From the NCBI RefSeq assembly GCF_900110345.1, contig NZ_FODJ01000010.1, forward strand, positions 62,001-126,000: a stretch of 64,000 bases of DNA. Direction: 5' to 3'. The translations under genes were made by a program, and so were the position numbers. Positions 35,277 through 43,011 of the stretch are shown here, in pieces. Source of the DNA: Amphibacillus marinus. Its GTDB lineage: Bacteria > Bacillota > Bacilli > Bacillales > Amphibacillaceae. Every line of letters begins with the position of its first letter. Within the stretch, counting starts at the first letter, position 1. Below the pieces are notes generated by a model. It searched no databases. It was not told the origin of the DNA and saw nothing but the letters and a program-made list of their open reading frames with translations.

Positions 35277-36824
35277 GTGGTGGATACACGATCATATTGG
35301 CTGGATAACCAAGCAATAGAATCATTTCATTCATTATCAGAGGATATACAAGTTGATATCTGTATTGTGGGTGGTGGTATTACCGGGATAACAACAGCAT
35401 ATGCTTTAGCACAGGCGGGGAAGAGGGTTGCTGTTTTAGAAGCAGATCGTCTCTTATCTGGTACGACAGGACATACAACAGCTAAAATAACGGCACAGCA
35501 TGACCTAATTTATGATGAATTAATTCAGCATTTTGGTAGCAAACAGGCGAGAGCGTATTATCAAGCTAACCAGCTAGCAATTCAACTAATTGAAGAGCGG
35601 GTTAATAAGCATCAAATCGCTTGTCAATTTGAAAAACAAGATGCATATCTATATGCGATAACAGAGCAATATGGTACAAAGCTAGTTAACGAGGCAAACG
35701 CTTATCAGCGGCTAGGGATTAACGGTGGGCTAGTAAAAACGCTACCAATTAACTTAACTTTCACCAAGGCGCTTGTCATGAAAGAGCAGGCTCAGTTTAA
35801 TCCAATAAGCTACTTAAACCAACTGGTTAAAGAAGCAAATGCTAATGGGACACTTTTCTACGAGCGGACAACAGCTGTCAATGTAGAGAAGACAGCAGAA
35901 AGCCTTATTGTTGAAACGTTGAATCAAGCCAAGGTTAGTGCAAAACATGTTATTGCTTGCTCGCACTTTCCTTTCTATGAAGGGGCGGGCTTGTATTCGA
36001 CACGCCTTTATGCGGAGCGTTCTTATTTAATTGCTTGTAAAGTAAAGGAACCATATCCTGGTGGCATGTATCTTGGGGTAGATCAACCTGGCCGCTCAAT
36101 CCGTTCGGTAAAGAATGGTGATGAGACGGTTGTCTTAATTGGCGGTGAGCAGCATAAGACAGGCCAAGGTGGGCCAACTTGTCAGCATTTTGCTAAGCTA
36201 GAAACCTTTGGCGAGACAGTGTTTGATTTAGCGGAGGTAACCCATAAATGGTCAGCACAGGATTTAACAACCCTCGATAAAATTCCTTATATCGGGCCTA
36301 TCACAGCCGATCAGCCACAATTATTAATTGCAACAGGCTTTAGGAAATGGGGCATGACAACGGCAACCTTAGCGGCAGAATTGCTAAGGGATTATGTAAT
36401 GGATCGCAGCAACCCATTTCACAAGCTATTCGCGCCAAGTCGATTCCAAGCAGATCCAAGTCTGAAACAGTTTTTAATTCAGAACGCTAATGTGGCAAAG
36501 CATCTGATTAAAGGTAAATTTGAGCATCCAACTACCGATATTGATGCACTTGCTAAAGGGGAAGGGGCAGTTGTGACCGTTGATGGGGAACGGAAGGGAG
36601 CTTATCGTGATCATGCGGATCAAGTCCACCTTGTTGATACGACCTGTACACATGTTGGCTGTGAGGTGAATTGGAATGAGGCAGAAGAAAGTTGGGACTG
36701 TCCATGCCATGGTTCGCGATTCTCATACACCGGTGAGGTAATTGAGGGACCAGCTGAGAAGCCACTTAAGCACGGTCATTACGACATGTTAGGTACGCTG
36801 ACAGATGAAGATTCCGGCTATTAA
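35277..36824 (+). CDS. FAD-dependent oxidoreductase with C-terminal Rieske domain
   Basis: A 515-residue DAO-type flavoprotein (GGGITGITTAYALAQAGKRVAVLEAD near residue 30) fused to a Rieske 2Fe-2S domain (CTHVGCEVNWNEAE and CPCHGSRF, residues about 455-490). The fusion is a known bacterial family, probably an oxidoreductase of amines or amino acids. The start is GTG 35277, eight bases after AGGAG. It diverges from the VOC pseudogene and converges on the ABC-F gene. The substrate is unknown. Confidence 0.9.
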   Translation: MVDTRSYWLDNQAIESFHSLSEDIQVDICIVGGGITGITTAYALAQAGKRVAVLEADRLLSGTTGHTTAKITAQHDLIYDELIQHFGSKQARAYYQANQLAIQLIEERVNKHQIACQFEKQDAYLYAITEQYGTKLVNEANAYQRLGINGGLVKTLPINLTFTKALVMKEQAQFNPISYLNQLVKEANANGTLFYERTTAVNVEKTAESLIVETLNQAKVSAKHVIACSHFPFYEGAGLYSTRLYAERSYLIACKVKEPYPGGMYLGVDQPGRSIRSVKNGDETVVLIGGEQHKTGQGGPTCQHFAKLETFGETVFDLAEVTHKWSAQDLTTLDKIPYIGPITADQPQLLIATGFRKWGMTTATLAAELLRDYVMDRSNPFHKLFAPSRFQADPSLKQFLIQNANVAKHLIKGKFEHPTTDIDALAKGEGAVVTVDGERKGAYRDHADQVHLVDTTCTHVGCEVNWNEAEESWDCPCHGSRFSYTGEVIEGPAEKPLKHGHYDMLGTLTDEDSGY

Positions 36825-36853
36825 AGAAGAGGTGCGCAGGGCACCTCTTCTTT
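36823..36853. terminator. Bidirectional terminator
   Basis: Perfect 13-bp arms AAAGAAGAGGTGC (36823-36835) and GCACCTCTTCTTT (36841-36853) overlap both stop codons. Confidence 0.85.
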
Positions 36854-38417
36854 AGTCTGTTTGGAGTGCTTGTTTTTGCTTCAGTAGCATTTGAAAGTCC
36901 TGCTCAAGTTCTTGATTTGGCTCAATACTAAGCCGACTTAATACTTCAGTAATACGCGTTTCAATCACCATTAAATCAAGCTCTTGATTATTTGCTGGCT
37001 TTGATTTCTGCCTGTATGCCTGATATGTCCCGGGAAATAATTCAACTTTTTGATCAGCAATGATGATGAGCCGATTTGCTAATTTCTCTACGAACCGTCG
37101 ATCGTGTGAGACAAAGATTAATGTTCCAGGATAGTCAGCAAGGATGGTCTCCAGTGCTTCAACTGCCCCTAAGTCTAAAAAGTTGGTTGGTTCATCAAGG
37201 ATGAGCACGTTAACATCACTAACAAATAGCTTTGCTAATGTGACCTTAACTCGTTCGCCACCACTAAGAACATTAACTGGTTTATAAACATCTTCACCAT
37301 GAAAGTGCAAGCGAGCAAGGACAATGCGGATCATCGTTTCAGTTTGAATGGCTGATTCGGTCACGTTGGCTAAGATCGACTTACTCAAATCAAGTTCTTT
37401 CAGCTTTTGACTAAAATAGCCAATTTTCGCTGCTGGTGATAAATAAATGGCTTCGTCTTGATTGACTAGTTTTTCAATCAAGGTCGATTTACCGACACCA
37501 TTATTGCCGATGAGTGCTACTTTATCACCACCATTTATTTGGAAGCTAGCCGCCTGCCATAACAACCGTTTGCCAATTTGTCCTGATAAATTCTCAATCC
37601 GGATAATTGTTCTGCCTAATGAACGATCTGCCTCAGGTAATTGCATTTTTATCGGTTCTTCTTGATACACTTTATCTACTTTTTCTAGTTGTGCTAACCT
37701 TGTTTCCATGGCTTTTTTTGTTTGCTCAAGTTTTTTTTGCTTTTTGGCAAAGTACGGCTTAACGCCAATAATTCGTGCCTCTGAGTCACTAACGTTTTTG
37801 GGTTTCTTGGTTGCGCGTTGTGCTTTGCGCTCTTTTAAGACAACTGCGCGTTCGAGTTCTCTTTTTTGTCGTAAGTAATTTTGATATGCTTCCTCTTGTT
37901 GGGCCTGCTCAAGCTGTTTTTGGTCACGATAGCTACTGTAATTTCCAGAATAGCGCTTAACTGTTTGCTGGTCTATTTCCCAAATTTCAGTGCAAATTAG
38001 ATCAAGAAAATACCGATCATGGGCAACTAACACAATTGCACCAGAGCGTCTGGTTAAATGCTGTGCAAGCTTTTCAATATGCTGTTGATCAAGATTTGTT
38101 GTCGGTTCATCAGCAAGGAGGAGCTCACTTTTATGCGCTAATGCTTGATCAATATACCGCTGGGTTACTTCACCACCGCTTTCGGTCGTATGAGTGGTCT
38201 TTAACTGTGGAAGTAGATGAACAGATCCGAATCGTTTAATATGCCCTTGTTCAGGCTCGATATATCCCGCAATCAAGTTTAATAATGTTGATTTGCCTGC
38301 ACCATTTTTGCCAACCAGTCCAATTTTAGCTTGCTTCGCAATAGTGAGACTGTCAATTGTAAACAATTGCTCACCTTGAATTTCTTTTACTACATTTAAT
38401 AATTCAACCATAACCAT
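36852..38417 (-). CDS. ABC-F ribosome-protection-like ATPase (Vga/VmlR-like size)
   Basis: A 521-residue cytoplasmic protein with two ATPase domains and no membrane segments. Walker A sequences are GKNGAGKST near residue 36 and GNNGVGKST near 300; signatures are modified in the first half (the linker ends in LADEPTTNLD) and LSGGERVKV in the second. A basic coiled interdomain linker spans about 175-245. Antibiotic-resistance ABC-F proteins of Vga/VmlR type have this size and displace drugs from the ribosome. The long structured leader upstream supports drug-inducible expression, but the drug class is unknown. Confidence 0.88.
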   Translation of the reverse strand: MVMVELLNVVKEIQGEQLFTIDSLTIAKQAKIGLVGKNGAGKSTLLNLIAGYIEPEQGHIKRFGSVHLLPQLKTTHTTESGGEVTQRYIDQALAHKSELLLADEPTTNLDQQHIEKLAQHLTRRSGAIVLVAHDRYFLDLICTEIWEIDQQTVKRYSGNYSSYRDQKQLEQAQQEEAYQNYLRQKRELERAVVLKERKAQRATKKPKNVSDSEARIIGVKPYFAKKQKKLEQTKKAMETRLAQLEKVDKVYQEEPIKMQLPEADRSLGRTIIRIENLSGQIGKRLLWQAASFQINGGDKVALIGNNGVGKSTLIEKLVNQDEAIYLSPAAKIGYFSQKLKELDLSKSILANVTESAIQTETMIRIVLARLHFHGEDVYKPVNVLSGGERVKVTLAKLFVSDVNVLILDEPTNFLDLGAVEALETILADYPGTLIFVSHDRRFVEKLANRLIIIADQKVELFPGTYQAYRQKSKPANNQELDLMVIETRITEVLSRLSIEPNQELEQDFQMLLKQKQALQTD

Positions 38418-38429
38418 TCGATCACCTCA

Positions 38430-38721
38430 TGATAAGAGGGCATTAAAAAAGCCCCCAAAAATTCGAGTACACGAATAGGAGACAGTCGTAAACTGACAAA
38501 ATCTACACAGAATTATGCCAGTAAAGTAATAAACTGAAAGTCGATGTCATCCTATCCGAAAGATTAAATAAAGACACGGCAAAAAAAGCAGATTAAAGCT
38601 GTTTAAAACCAGTCTTTATTTAATTAGTCTGAGAAATAGGATTATTTTTTCATCGACCTACAGTTCACCCTTTCCGATCTAAGTTAAGCCAAGTTTAACG
38701 AATAGGAGAGGCATTTGTCAA
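38430..38721 (-). promoter_or_regulatory. Structured leader of the ABC-F gene, with promoter and 3-codon ORF
   Basis: The minus-strand promoter is TTGACA (38716-38721) with TAAACT (38692-38697). The leader holds a mini-ORF ATG AAA AAA TAA (38642-38653) inside four nested inverted repeats: 38661-38665 with 38532-38536, 38651-38657 with 38540-38546, 38636-38642 with 38549-38555, and the 13-bp pair 38612-38624 with 38563-38575. A competing hairpin (38589-38631) ends in seven U (38581-38587) and looks like a terminator. A last stem (GGGC/GCCC, 38438-38454) sits by the ribosome site. This fits ribosome-mediated attenuation, as known for vmlR and lmo0919. Confidence 0.75.
38471..38708. repeat. 12-bp direct repeat flanking the leader
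   Basis: ACGAATAGGAGA occurs at 38471-38482 and 38697-38708, either side of the nested dyad. One copy is in the promoter spacer. Confidence 0.6.
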
Positions 38722-38742
38722 ATTTATTTTTGCAGAATAGAC

Positions 38743-38771
38743 TTGTGTCTTGAGTAGAACTTAGCTATAAT
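38743..38771 (+). promoter_or_regulatory. tRNA-Ala promoter
   Basis: TTGTGT (38743-38748) and a perfect TATAAT (38766-38771) are 17 bases apart, 19 bases before the tRNA. It lies back to back with the ABC-F promoter. Confidence 0.8.
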
Positions 38772-38790
38772 AATTGAGGTATTACAAATT

Positions 38791-38866
38791 GGGGCCTTAG
38801 CTCAGCTGGGAGAGCGCTACGCTGGCAGCGTAGAGGTCAGGGGTTCGAGCCCCCTAGGCTCCACCA
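38791..38866 (+). tRNA. tRNA-Ala (anticodon GGC)
   Basis: A complete 76-base cloverleaf with encoded CCA. The acceptor arm GGGGCCT pairs with AGGCTCC (one G-U), the D loop is TAGCTCAGCTGGGAGAG, and the anticodon stem CTACG/CGTAG holds loop CTGGCAG, so the anticodon is GGC. The T arm has GGTTCGAGC flanked by GGG and CCC. A hairpin terminator follows. It is a single gene, not part of an rRNA operon here. Confidence 0.97.
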
Positions 38867-38880
38867 TAATTTTTAAGCAC

Positions 38881-38920
38881 AACCGCGTATACTCTAATGC
38901 ATGAGTGTACGCGGTTTTAT
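38881..38920 (+). terminator. tRNA terminator
   Basis: Arms AACCGCGTATACTC (38881-38894) and GAGTGTACGCGGTT (38903-38916) with one G-U pair, then TTAT. Confidence 0.85.
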
Positions 38921-39046
38921 ATTACTTTTTTAAAGAGATGCATTTAATTCAGATCCCCTTAATACGTATGCTACAGGGGGCTTGGCCGGAACGAAGTAAT
39001 TAATTATTAGGTCGAGGTAGACTATAAGGTCTTCTTCAAGAGCTAT

Positions 39047-39092
39047 AAACTCATCCCATTTATTAAAAACACCTTATAAATGGGATGAGTTT
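39047..39092. repeat. 17-bp inverted repeat
   Basis: Perfect arms at 39047-39063 and 39076-39092 with a 12-base loop. No T-run follows on either strand. It lies between the tRNA and the ClbS-like gene; the rest of this 220-base gap shows nothing I can name. Confidence 0.55.
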
Positions 39093-39144
39093 GCTGCTAT
39101 AAAAATAGAAAAGAGTACTTATGTGCAAAAAAGGGCTATTAAGT

Positions 39145-39666
39145 TTAATTTTCTAAAGTATTTAGTTTTCTCCACTTTCTAATTTTTGTTCGAAACGTTT
39201 TAAAGGGGGCAACTGTATTGATATGAATCCATTTCCATATCGGCCAGTTTGAGGGAGTTGTGCTTGCCCATTGCCTTTTACCTGGCACAAATAAATCATC
39301 ATCAGAATAGCATTCTACTAGCTTGACTATCCTATTGACATCCTGATGAAACAACTCAATTAACTCTTGAAGAGAGTAATTCGCGTACTGTTGGTAAAAA
39401 TGTTCGTACAGCCCACCAAGGTTATTCCATTTATAATTTGGCGATGGTGTGACTACAACTTCTTCATTTTGGTTACCATGTTCCCAATCTAATAATAGGT
39501 TAATCCACCCTAGTTGATAAGCAATCATTTGAGAGGGGCTTCTATCAACGTCACTAATAAGAATATCTTTGTTTTTATTGTCTATAGTATTAAATTCGTC
39601 AATAAAGAGATCTGCGCGTTTAACTATTTCGTCAATTAGAGCTTGCCTATTTTCATATGCCTGCAT
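39145..39666 (-). CDS. ClbS/DfsB-family protein
   Basis: A 173-residue four-helix protein of the DinB-like superfamily, matching the ClbS/DfsB family (DUF1706). Family marks are SPSQMIAYQLGWINLLLDWE, PSPNYKWNNLGGLYEHFY and WPIWKWIHINTVAPFKTFRTKIRKW. ClbS of colibactin producers protects DNA by hydrolysing the cyclopropane warhead; most family members in Firmicutes are untested. The ribosome site is weak. It lies 40 bases downstream of the acetyltransferase gene on the same strand. Confidence 0.88.
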   Translation of the reverse strand: MQAYENRQALIDEIVKRADLFIDEFNTIDNKNKDILISDVDRSPSQMIAYQLGWINLLLDWEHGNQNEEVVVTPSPNYKWNNLGGLYEHFYQQYANYSLQELIELFHQDVNRIVKLVECYSDDDLFVPGKRQWASTTPSNWPIWKWIHINTVAPFKTFRTKIRKWRKLNTLEN

Positions 39667-39706
39667 TTTTTTAAAACCCCATTTCAGTCAAGCTAGTCTT
39701 AAGAAA

Positions 39707-40306
39707 TTAATTATACGTGGGCTTTTTCCACTTTGTTTCACTTTCTTTAATCTGTCGAATAACACGACATGGATTACCGGCTGCAATAACATTAGCTGGC
39801 ACGTCCTTGGTAACAACACTGCCCATTCCAATAATACTGTTTTCCCCAATCGTAACTCCCTGACCAACTTGAACATCGCCACCAATCCAAACCTTATCCC
39901 CAATTTTAATTGGTTTGGAGTAAACGCCATTATTCGCACGTTCAATCGGATCTTCGGCGTGGTTAGCTGCATATAAGCCAACACGAGGGCCAATATAGAC
40001 ATCGTTTCCAATTGTAACTTCATTACAGTCTAGAATAATCATATCGTGATTGATATAAATATTCTTACCTAAATAGATATTAAAACCAAACTCACATCGA
40101 AAATTAGATTCCAAATAGACGTTTTCACCAATTTCAGCAAAAAGGCCCTTTAACAGTTTCATATCATAATCGCTTGAGTCATTCACCTTTTTATTGTAAG
40201 TACGACAAGTGGCGATTGCCTCGTTTCGTGCTTTAGCAATATGTGGGTTGGCATCATCATACATCTTTCCTGAATTGACTAATGTCTTCATTTCTTCCAT
40301 ATTCAT
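39707..40306 (-). CDS. Maltose/galactoside O-acetyltransferase family
   Basis: A 199-residue hexapeptide-repeat acetyltransferase that transfers acetyl from CoA to a sugar hydroxyl. A helical MAA-type N-terminus (MYDDANPHIAKARNEA) precedes the left-handed beta-helix, with the catalytic histidine in YAANHAEDP near residue 117 and the typical end IIGMGSVVTKDVPANVIAAGNPCRVIR. ATG 40306 follows AAGAGGTG by six bases. The real sugar acceptor is unknown. Confidence 0.92.
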   Translation of the reverse strand: MNMEEMKTLVNSGKMYDDANPHIAKARNEAIATCRTYNKKVNDSSDYDMKLLKGLFAEIGENVYLESNFRCEFGFNIYLGKNIYINHDMIILDCNEVTIGNDVYIGPRVGLYAANHAEDPIERANNGVYSKPIKIGDKVWIGGDVQVGQGVTIGENSIIGMGSVVTKDVPANVIAAGNPCRVIRQIKESETKWKKPTYN

Positions 40307-40487
40307 ATCGTTCACCTCTTGAATTTTGTTTGCGGTTTCATTATAAAGAATTAGATTTAAAAAAACAATGAATAGGTTTGCTTAATTGGAAGTTATTCTA
40401 AATGTTGAAGAAAAGCATTGTTATAATGGGGAGATTTTAATCAAGGATGAGATCATTTTATAATATGTATAGAAATAAACGGAGGGT

Positions 40488-40527
40488 AAGTAAGGTTATG
40501 AAGCAACGAAGCAAGATAACCTTACTT
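40488..40527. repeat. 12-bp inverted repeat with tiny ORF
   Basis: AAGTAAGGTTAT (40488-40499) and ATAACCTTACTT (40516-40527) are perfect arms. A plus-strand 13-codon ORF (40499-40540) with a GGAGG upstream overlaps it. Most likely this is the terminator of the VOC gene. Confidence 0.4.
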
Positions 40528-40535
40528 GGCAGTGG

Positions 40536-40952
40536 TTAATTGGTATGTGTTGAGACCTGCCAGGTGACACCAAATTTATCTCTGACCTGACCATAACATG
40601 GACTCCAAAAGGTCGGCTCTAAAGGCATGATGATTTGTCCTTCGTTAGCAAGACTGTTAAAGAGAGCTGCTGTTGTTTCCATCGTCGTTGATTCAATAAA
40701 GATGGTGACTTGATTACCAACTACATAAGATTGGTCAGGGAAGGTATCGCAAAGCATAAAATTTGTGCCACCTACGCTTAATTCAGCATGTAGAATGCGC
40801 TTTTTATCTGCTTCGGCTATTTTCATGCTAGCTGTTAGTTTCTCAAAAGTACTTACTTCAATAACTTCTGCACCGAGTATTTCCTGATAAAACTGAATTG
40901 CTTCTGCTCCGTTACCATTCATGACTAAATAAATGTGCAAGTTTTTTATCAT
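40536..40952 (-). CDS. VOC-family protein (PhnB/glyoxalase-like)
   Basis: A 138-residue protein of the vicinal-oxygen-chelate superfamily, PhnB type, with IYLVMNGNGAEAIQFYQEILGAEV at the N-terminus and the C-terminal PTFWSPCYGQVRDKFGVTWQV. Such proteins are metal-dependent or sequester small toxic compounds. ATG 40952 follows GGAGG. It stands alone. It is unrelated in detail to the broken VOC gene at 35 kb, apart from the shared fold. Confidence 0.88.
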   Translation of the reverse strand: MIKNLHIYLVMNGNGAEAIQFYQEILGAEVIEVSTFEKLTASMKIAEADKKRILHAELSVGGTNFMLCDTFPDQSYVVGNQVTIFIESTTMETTAALFNSLANEGQIIMPLEPTFWSPCYGQVRDKFGVTWQVSTHTN

Positions 40953-41298
40953 TATTATTGCCTCCTTTTTTATTAGCATAGCATAGGCAACTGCGCAATT
41001 GTTCTTGTAGATTGCGCAGTTTCTATCTAAATCCCTACTGGGCTAGGGGAGTTAAGACAAATGCAATTAATTATAATTTTAAGTTGAACATCCGATACAA
41101 AATGCGATCGAACATTCGATCGGATAAGATCTTGCGCAAAGATAAAACAGGTCTAGCATTACCAGTAATATACCTTTTTTTGGCTTTTTTGAACGAATGG
41201 CCTTTGCAAATAGCTGTGCAATGTGATTAGGGTGATAAACGCGATTAGAAGCTTATAACCGTTTGAGTATACTTATAAATGCTGTAGTTAACTGTTAT
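40953..41298. other. Gene-free stretch with two palindromes
   Basis: No convincing gene. AACTGCGCAAT/ATTGCGCAGTT (40989-40999 and 41011-41021) is a perfect 11-bp hairpin. CGATCGAACATTCGATCG (41105-41122) is a near-complete palindrome nested in ATCCGAT/ATCGGAT arms. Confidence 0.5.
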
Positions 41299-41723
41299 AT
41301 GTCGTATTTCCTGATCTCTCTTGGACACGCTCGAAAAAGATGTAAAACGATGTCGGCCCATTCGCTATTAGTAGCACCTATTTCAATAATAATAACGTCA
41401 ATACCAAATGGCTTAGTTTTAATTTTAAGTGAGTCAGAGAATTCCTCCAAAGCATGTTTTGGTGCGTGATACCACGCGCCAAATAAAGTATAAACCTTAC
41501 CATCGGTAGAGGATGTGTTAATGGTTTTTGTCTTCGCATATATGGAAGAACCAGTTGTGTTAAACGACTTAGTTTGAAAAGTTTACCTCGAATGGGTGTC
41601 TTGCTTCAGTTAATCGTGCATCCTCAACTGCACCATAAAACCTATAGCCTGCATTACTAAATAAAACATTAATTCTTCCCTGCTCCTGAATAATTCTCTC
41701 CATACCCTTTCTTATTAGTAGAG
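41299..41723 (-). pseudogene. Decayed short-chain dehydrogenase gene
   Basis: Minus-strand fragments read as a typical SDR, but in changing frames. One stretch has GRINVLFSNAGY then FYGAVEDARLTEAR, with the NAG motif. Another gives KVYTLFGAWYHAPKHALEEF, where the catalytic YxxxK survives, and then KPFGIDVIIIEIGATNSEWAD. The N-terminal cofactor region is missing, and frameshifts and stops separate the pieces. A relic of an oxidoreductase beside the alpha/beta hydrolase gene. Confidence 0.8.
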
Positions 41724-41822
41724 TACTTGTAAAGAACACTATAAAAATGACACAAATTAATAGGCATAAAGCTAATTAATTCGTGTCAATAAATGTTTCT
41801 ACTGTCTATAAACTAAGAACTT

Positions 41823-42629
41823 TTAGTTTGTAAAAAATGCTATGAGTTCGGTAGCAATTAACTGTTCGTTCAATTTCTTTGTGTGACCTAGACCTTTTTT
41901 GCTGGTTAAGGTTGCAGGAGCTAGCACATCAGTCAAAGCCTTAGCACCCCGACGTAAAGAAGCTGGGCTCTCCGTTCCAACTAAGACAAGCGTTGGCATG
42001 CAAACGTTTTTCCATGGTTCTTGTGATAGCGGCTTACCTTCCATATAACCATCTAAAAGGGTTGCATCATAAGGAAGCGTATGTGCAACATTAATTAAAT
42101 CCTGCCAAACCCTTGGCATAAAGCGCATCATTGTTACGATAAATCCTGGTGCGCCCATGCCTTTGGTCATAAAATATTTAATTGCATCAGCACGTTTATC
42201 CTCAGCAATTAATTGGATGACATGCTTAGTAAAGTCGGTTGGTGCAGTTTGATCACTAGGTGTAACAACAAAAGGTGGCTCATGTAGTACTAATTTATTA
42301 ATATTGGAGCCCTGCTCAGCAGCTTCTAGTGCTAAAACGGCTCCAGATGACAAGCCCCATACAAAAACGGGATTGTCACTGGTGGCAATTACGGCATTGA
42401 GATCTTCAATCTCTTTAGTAATGGAATAGGGTGGCTGATCATCACTATCCCCTCGACCACGGCGATCATAATTGTAGACGGTAAAATGATCGGCAAGTAT
42501 GTCTGCTAATTTGACAAGTCCATTAAATTTCCGATGGCTAAAGGCACCACCAATTAAGATTAGGGAAGGTCCTTGTCCCGATTTTTCATAAGCTATTTTT
42601 GTTCCATCTTTTGAAGTTGTAAAAGGCAT
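41823..42629 (-). CDS. Alpha/beta hydrolase
   Basis: A 268-residue alpha/beta-fold hydrolase. The oxyanion strand is LILIGGAFSHRKF, the nucleophile elbow is GLSSG (serine near residue 96), and the catalytic histidine is in GLGHTKK near 249. TGGAGG precedes the ATG. It is the last gene of the run DGPF-sigma-DUF1801-hydrolase, 35 bases after DUF1801, so it is likely part of the ECF sigma operon. Substrate unknown. Confidence 0.9.
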   Translation of the reverse strand: MPFTTSKDGTKIAYEKSGQGPSLILIGGAFSHRKFNGLVKLADILADHFTVYNYDRRGRGDSDDQPPYSITKEIEDLNAVIATSDNPVFVWGLSSGAVLALEAAEQGSNINKLVLHEPPFVVTPSDQTAPTDFTKHVIQLIAEDKRADAIKYFMTKGMGAPGFIVTMMRFMPRVWQDLINVAHTLPYDATLLDGYMEGKPLSQEPWKNVCMPTLVLVGTESPASLRRGAKALTDVLAPATLTSKKGLGHTKKLNEQLIATELIAFFTN

Positions 42630-42664
42630 AATTATCCTCCATTATTGTGTGAATTTCAGCCAGT

Positions 42665-43006
42665 TTATAGGGTTTCAACTGTTTGTGATAGTATTTGCTT
42701 TAAGAATTCACTATCAACCTGCTCGACCTTTTGAAATTTAATCGTTTTTCTTTCTGGTGGTCCAGTAAACTCTTTCGCAGTAAGCTCAATTTCTGCTGTG
42801 TTAAATATAGTGAAACTGACGGCCGCCTTAGCTACCGAAATAACAGCAGCATATTTCTTATCCTTTAGAAAATGTGGCTTCTTGTACTGGATTCGCTCGG
42901 TTACATCTGGAATAACATCGTGAACGAGCTGCCGTAAGGTATGACAAAGTTCTTGTTGCCAGGGTTGCTCCACCTGTTCGATAAATGTAGTAATCTCATT
43001 GCTCAT
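42665..43006 (-). CDS. DUF1801-family protein
   Basis: A 113-residue protein of the DUF1801 (YdhG-like) fold, with PDVTERIQYKKPHFL near residue 34 and KFQKVEQVDSEFLKQIL near the end. Function unknown. Its GAGAGGAG site overlaps the last codons of the sigma factor gene, so the two are translationally coupled. Proteins of this family often travel with DGPF and ECF42 genes. Confidence 0.85.
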   Translation of the reverse strand: MSNEITTFIEQVEQPWQQELCHTLRQLVHDVIPDVTERIQYKKPHFLKDKKYAAVISVAKAAVSFTIFNTAEIELTAKEFTGPPERKTIKFQKVEQVDSEFLKQILSQTVETL

Positions 43007-43011
43007 CTTAA

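Noticed and set aside
41012-41469. Two short plus-strand frames
   Set aside because: They overlap palindromes and the antisense of the SDR relic, and have no ribosome sites or recognisable residues.
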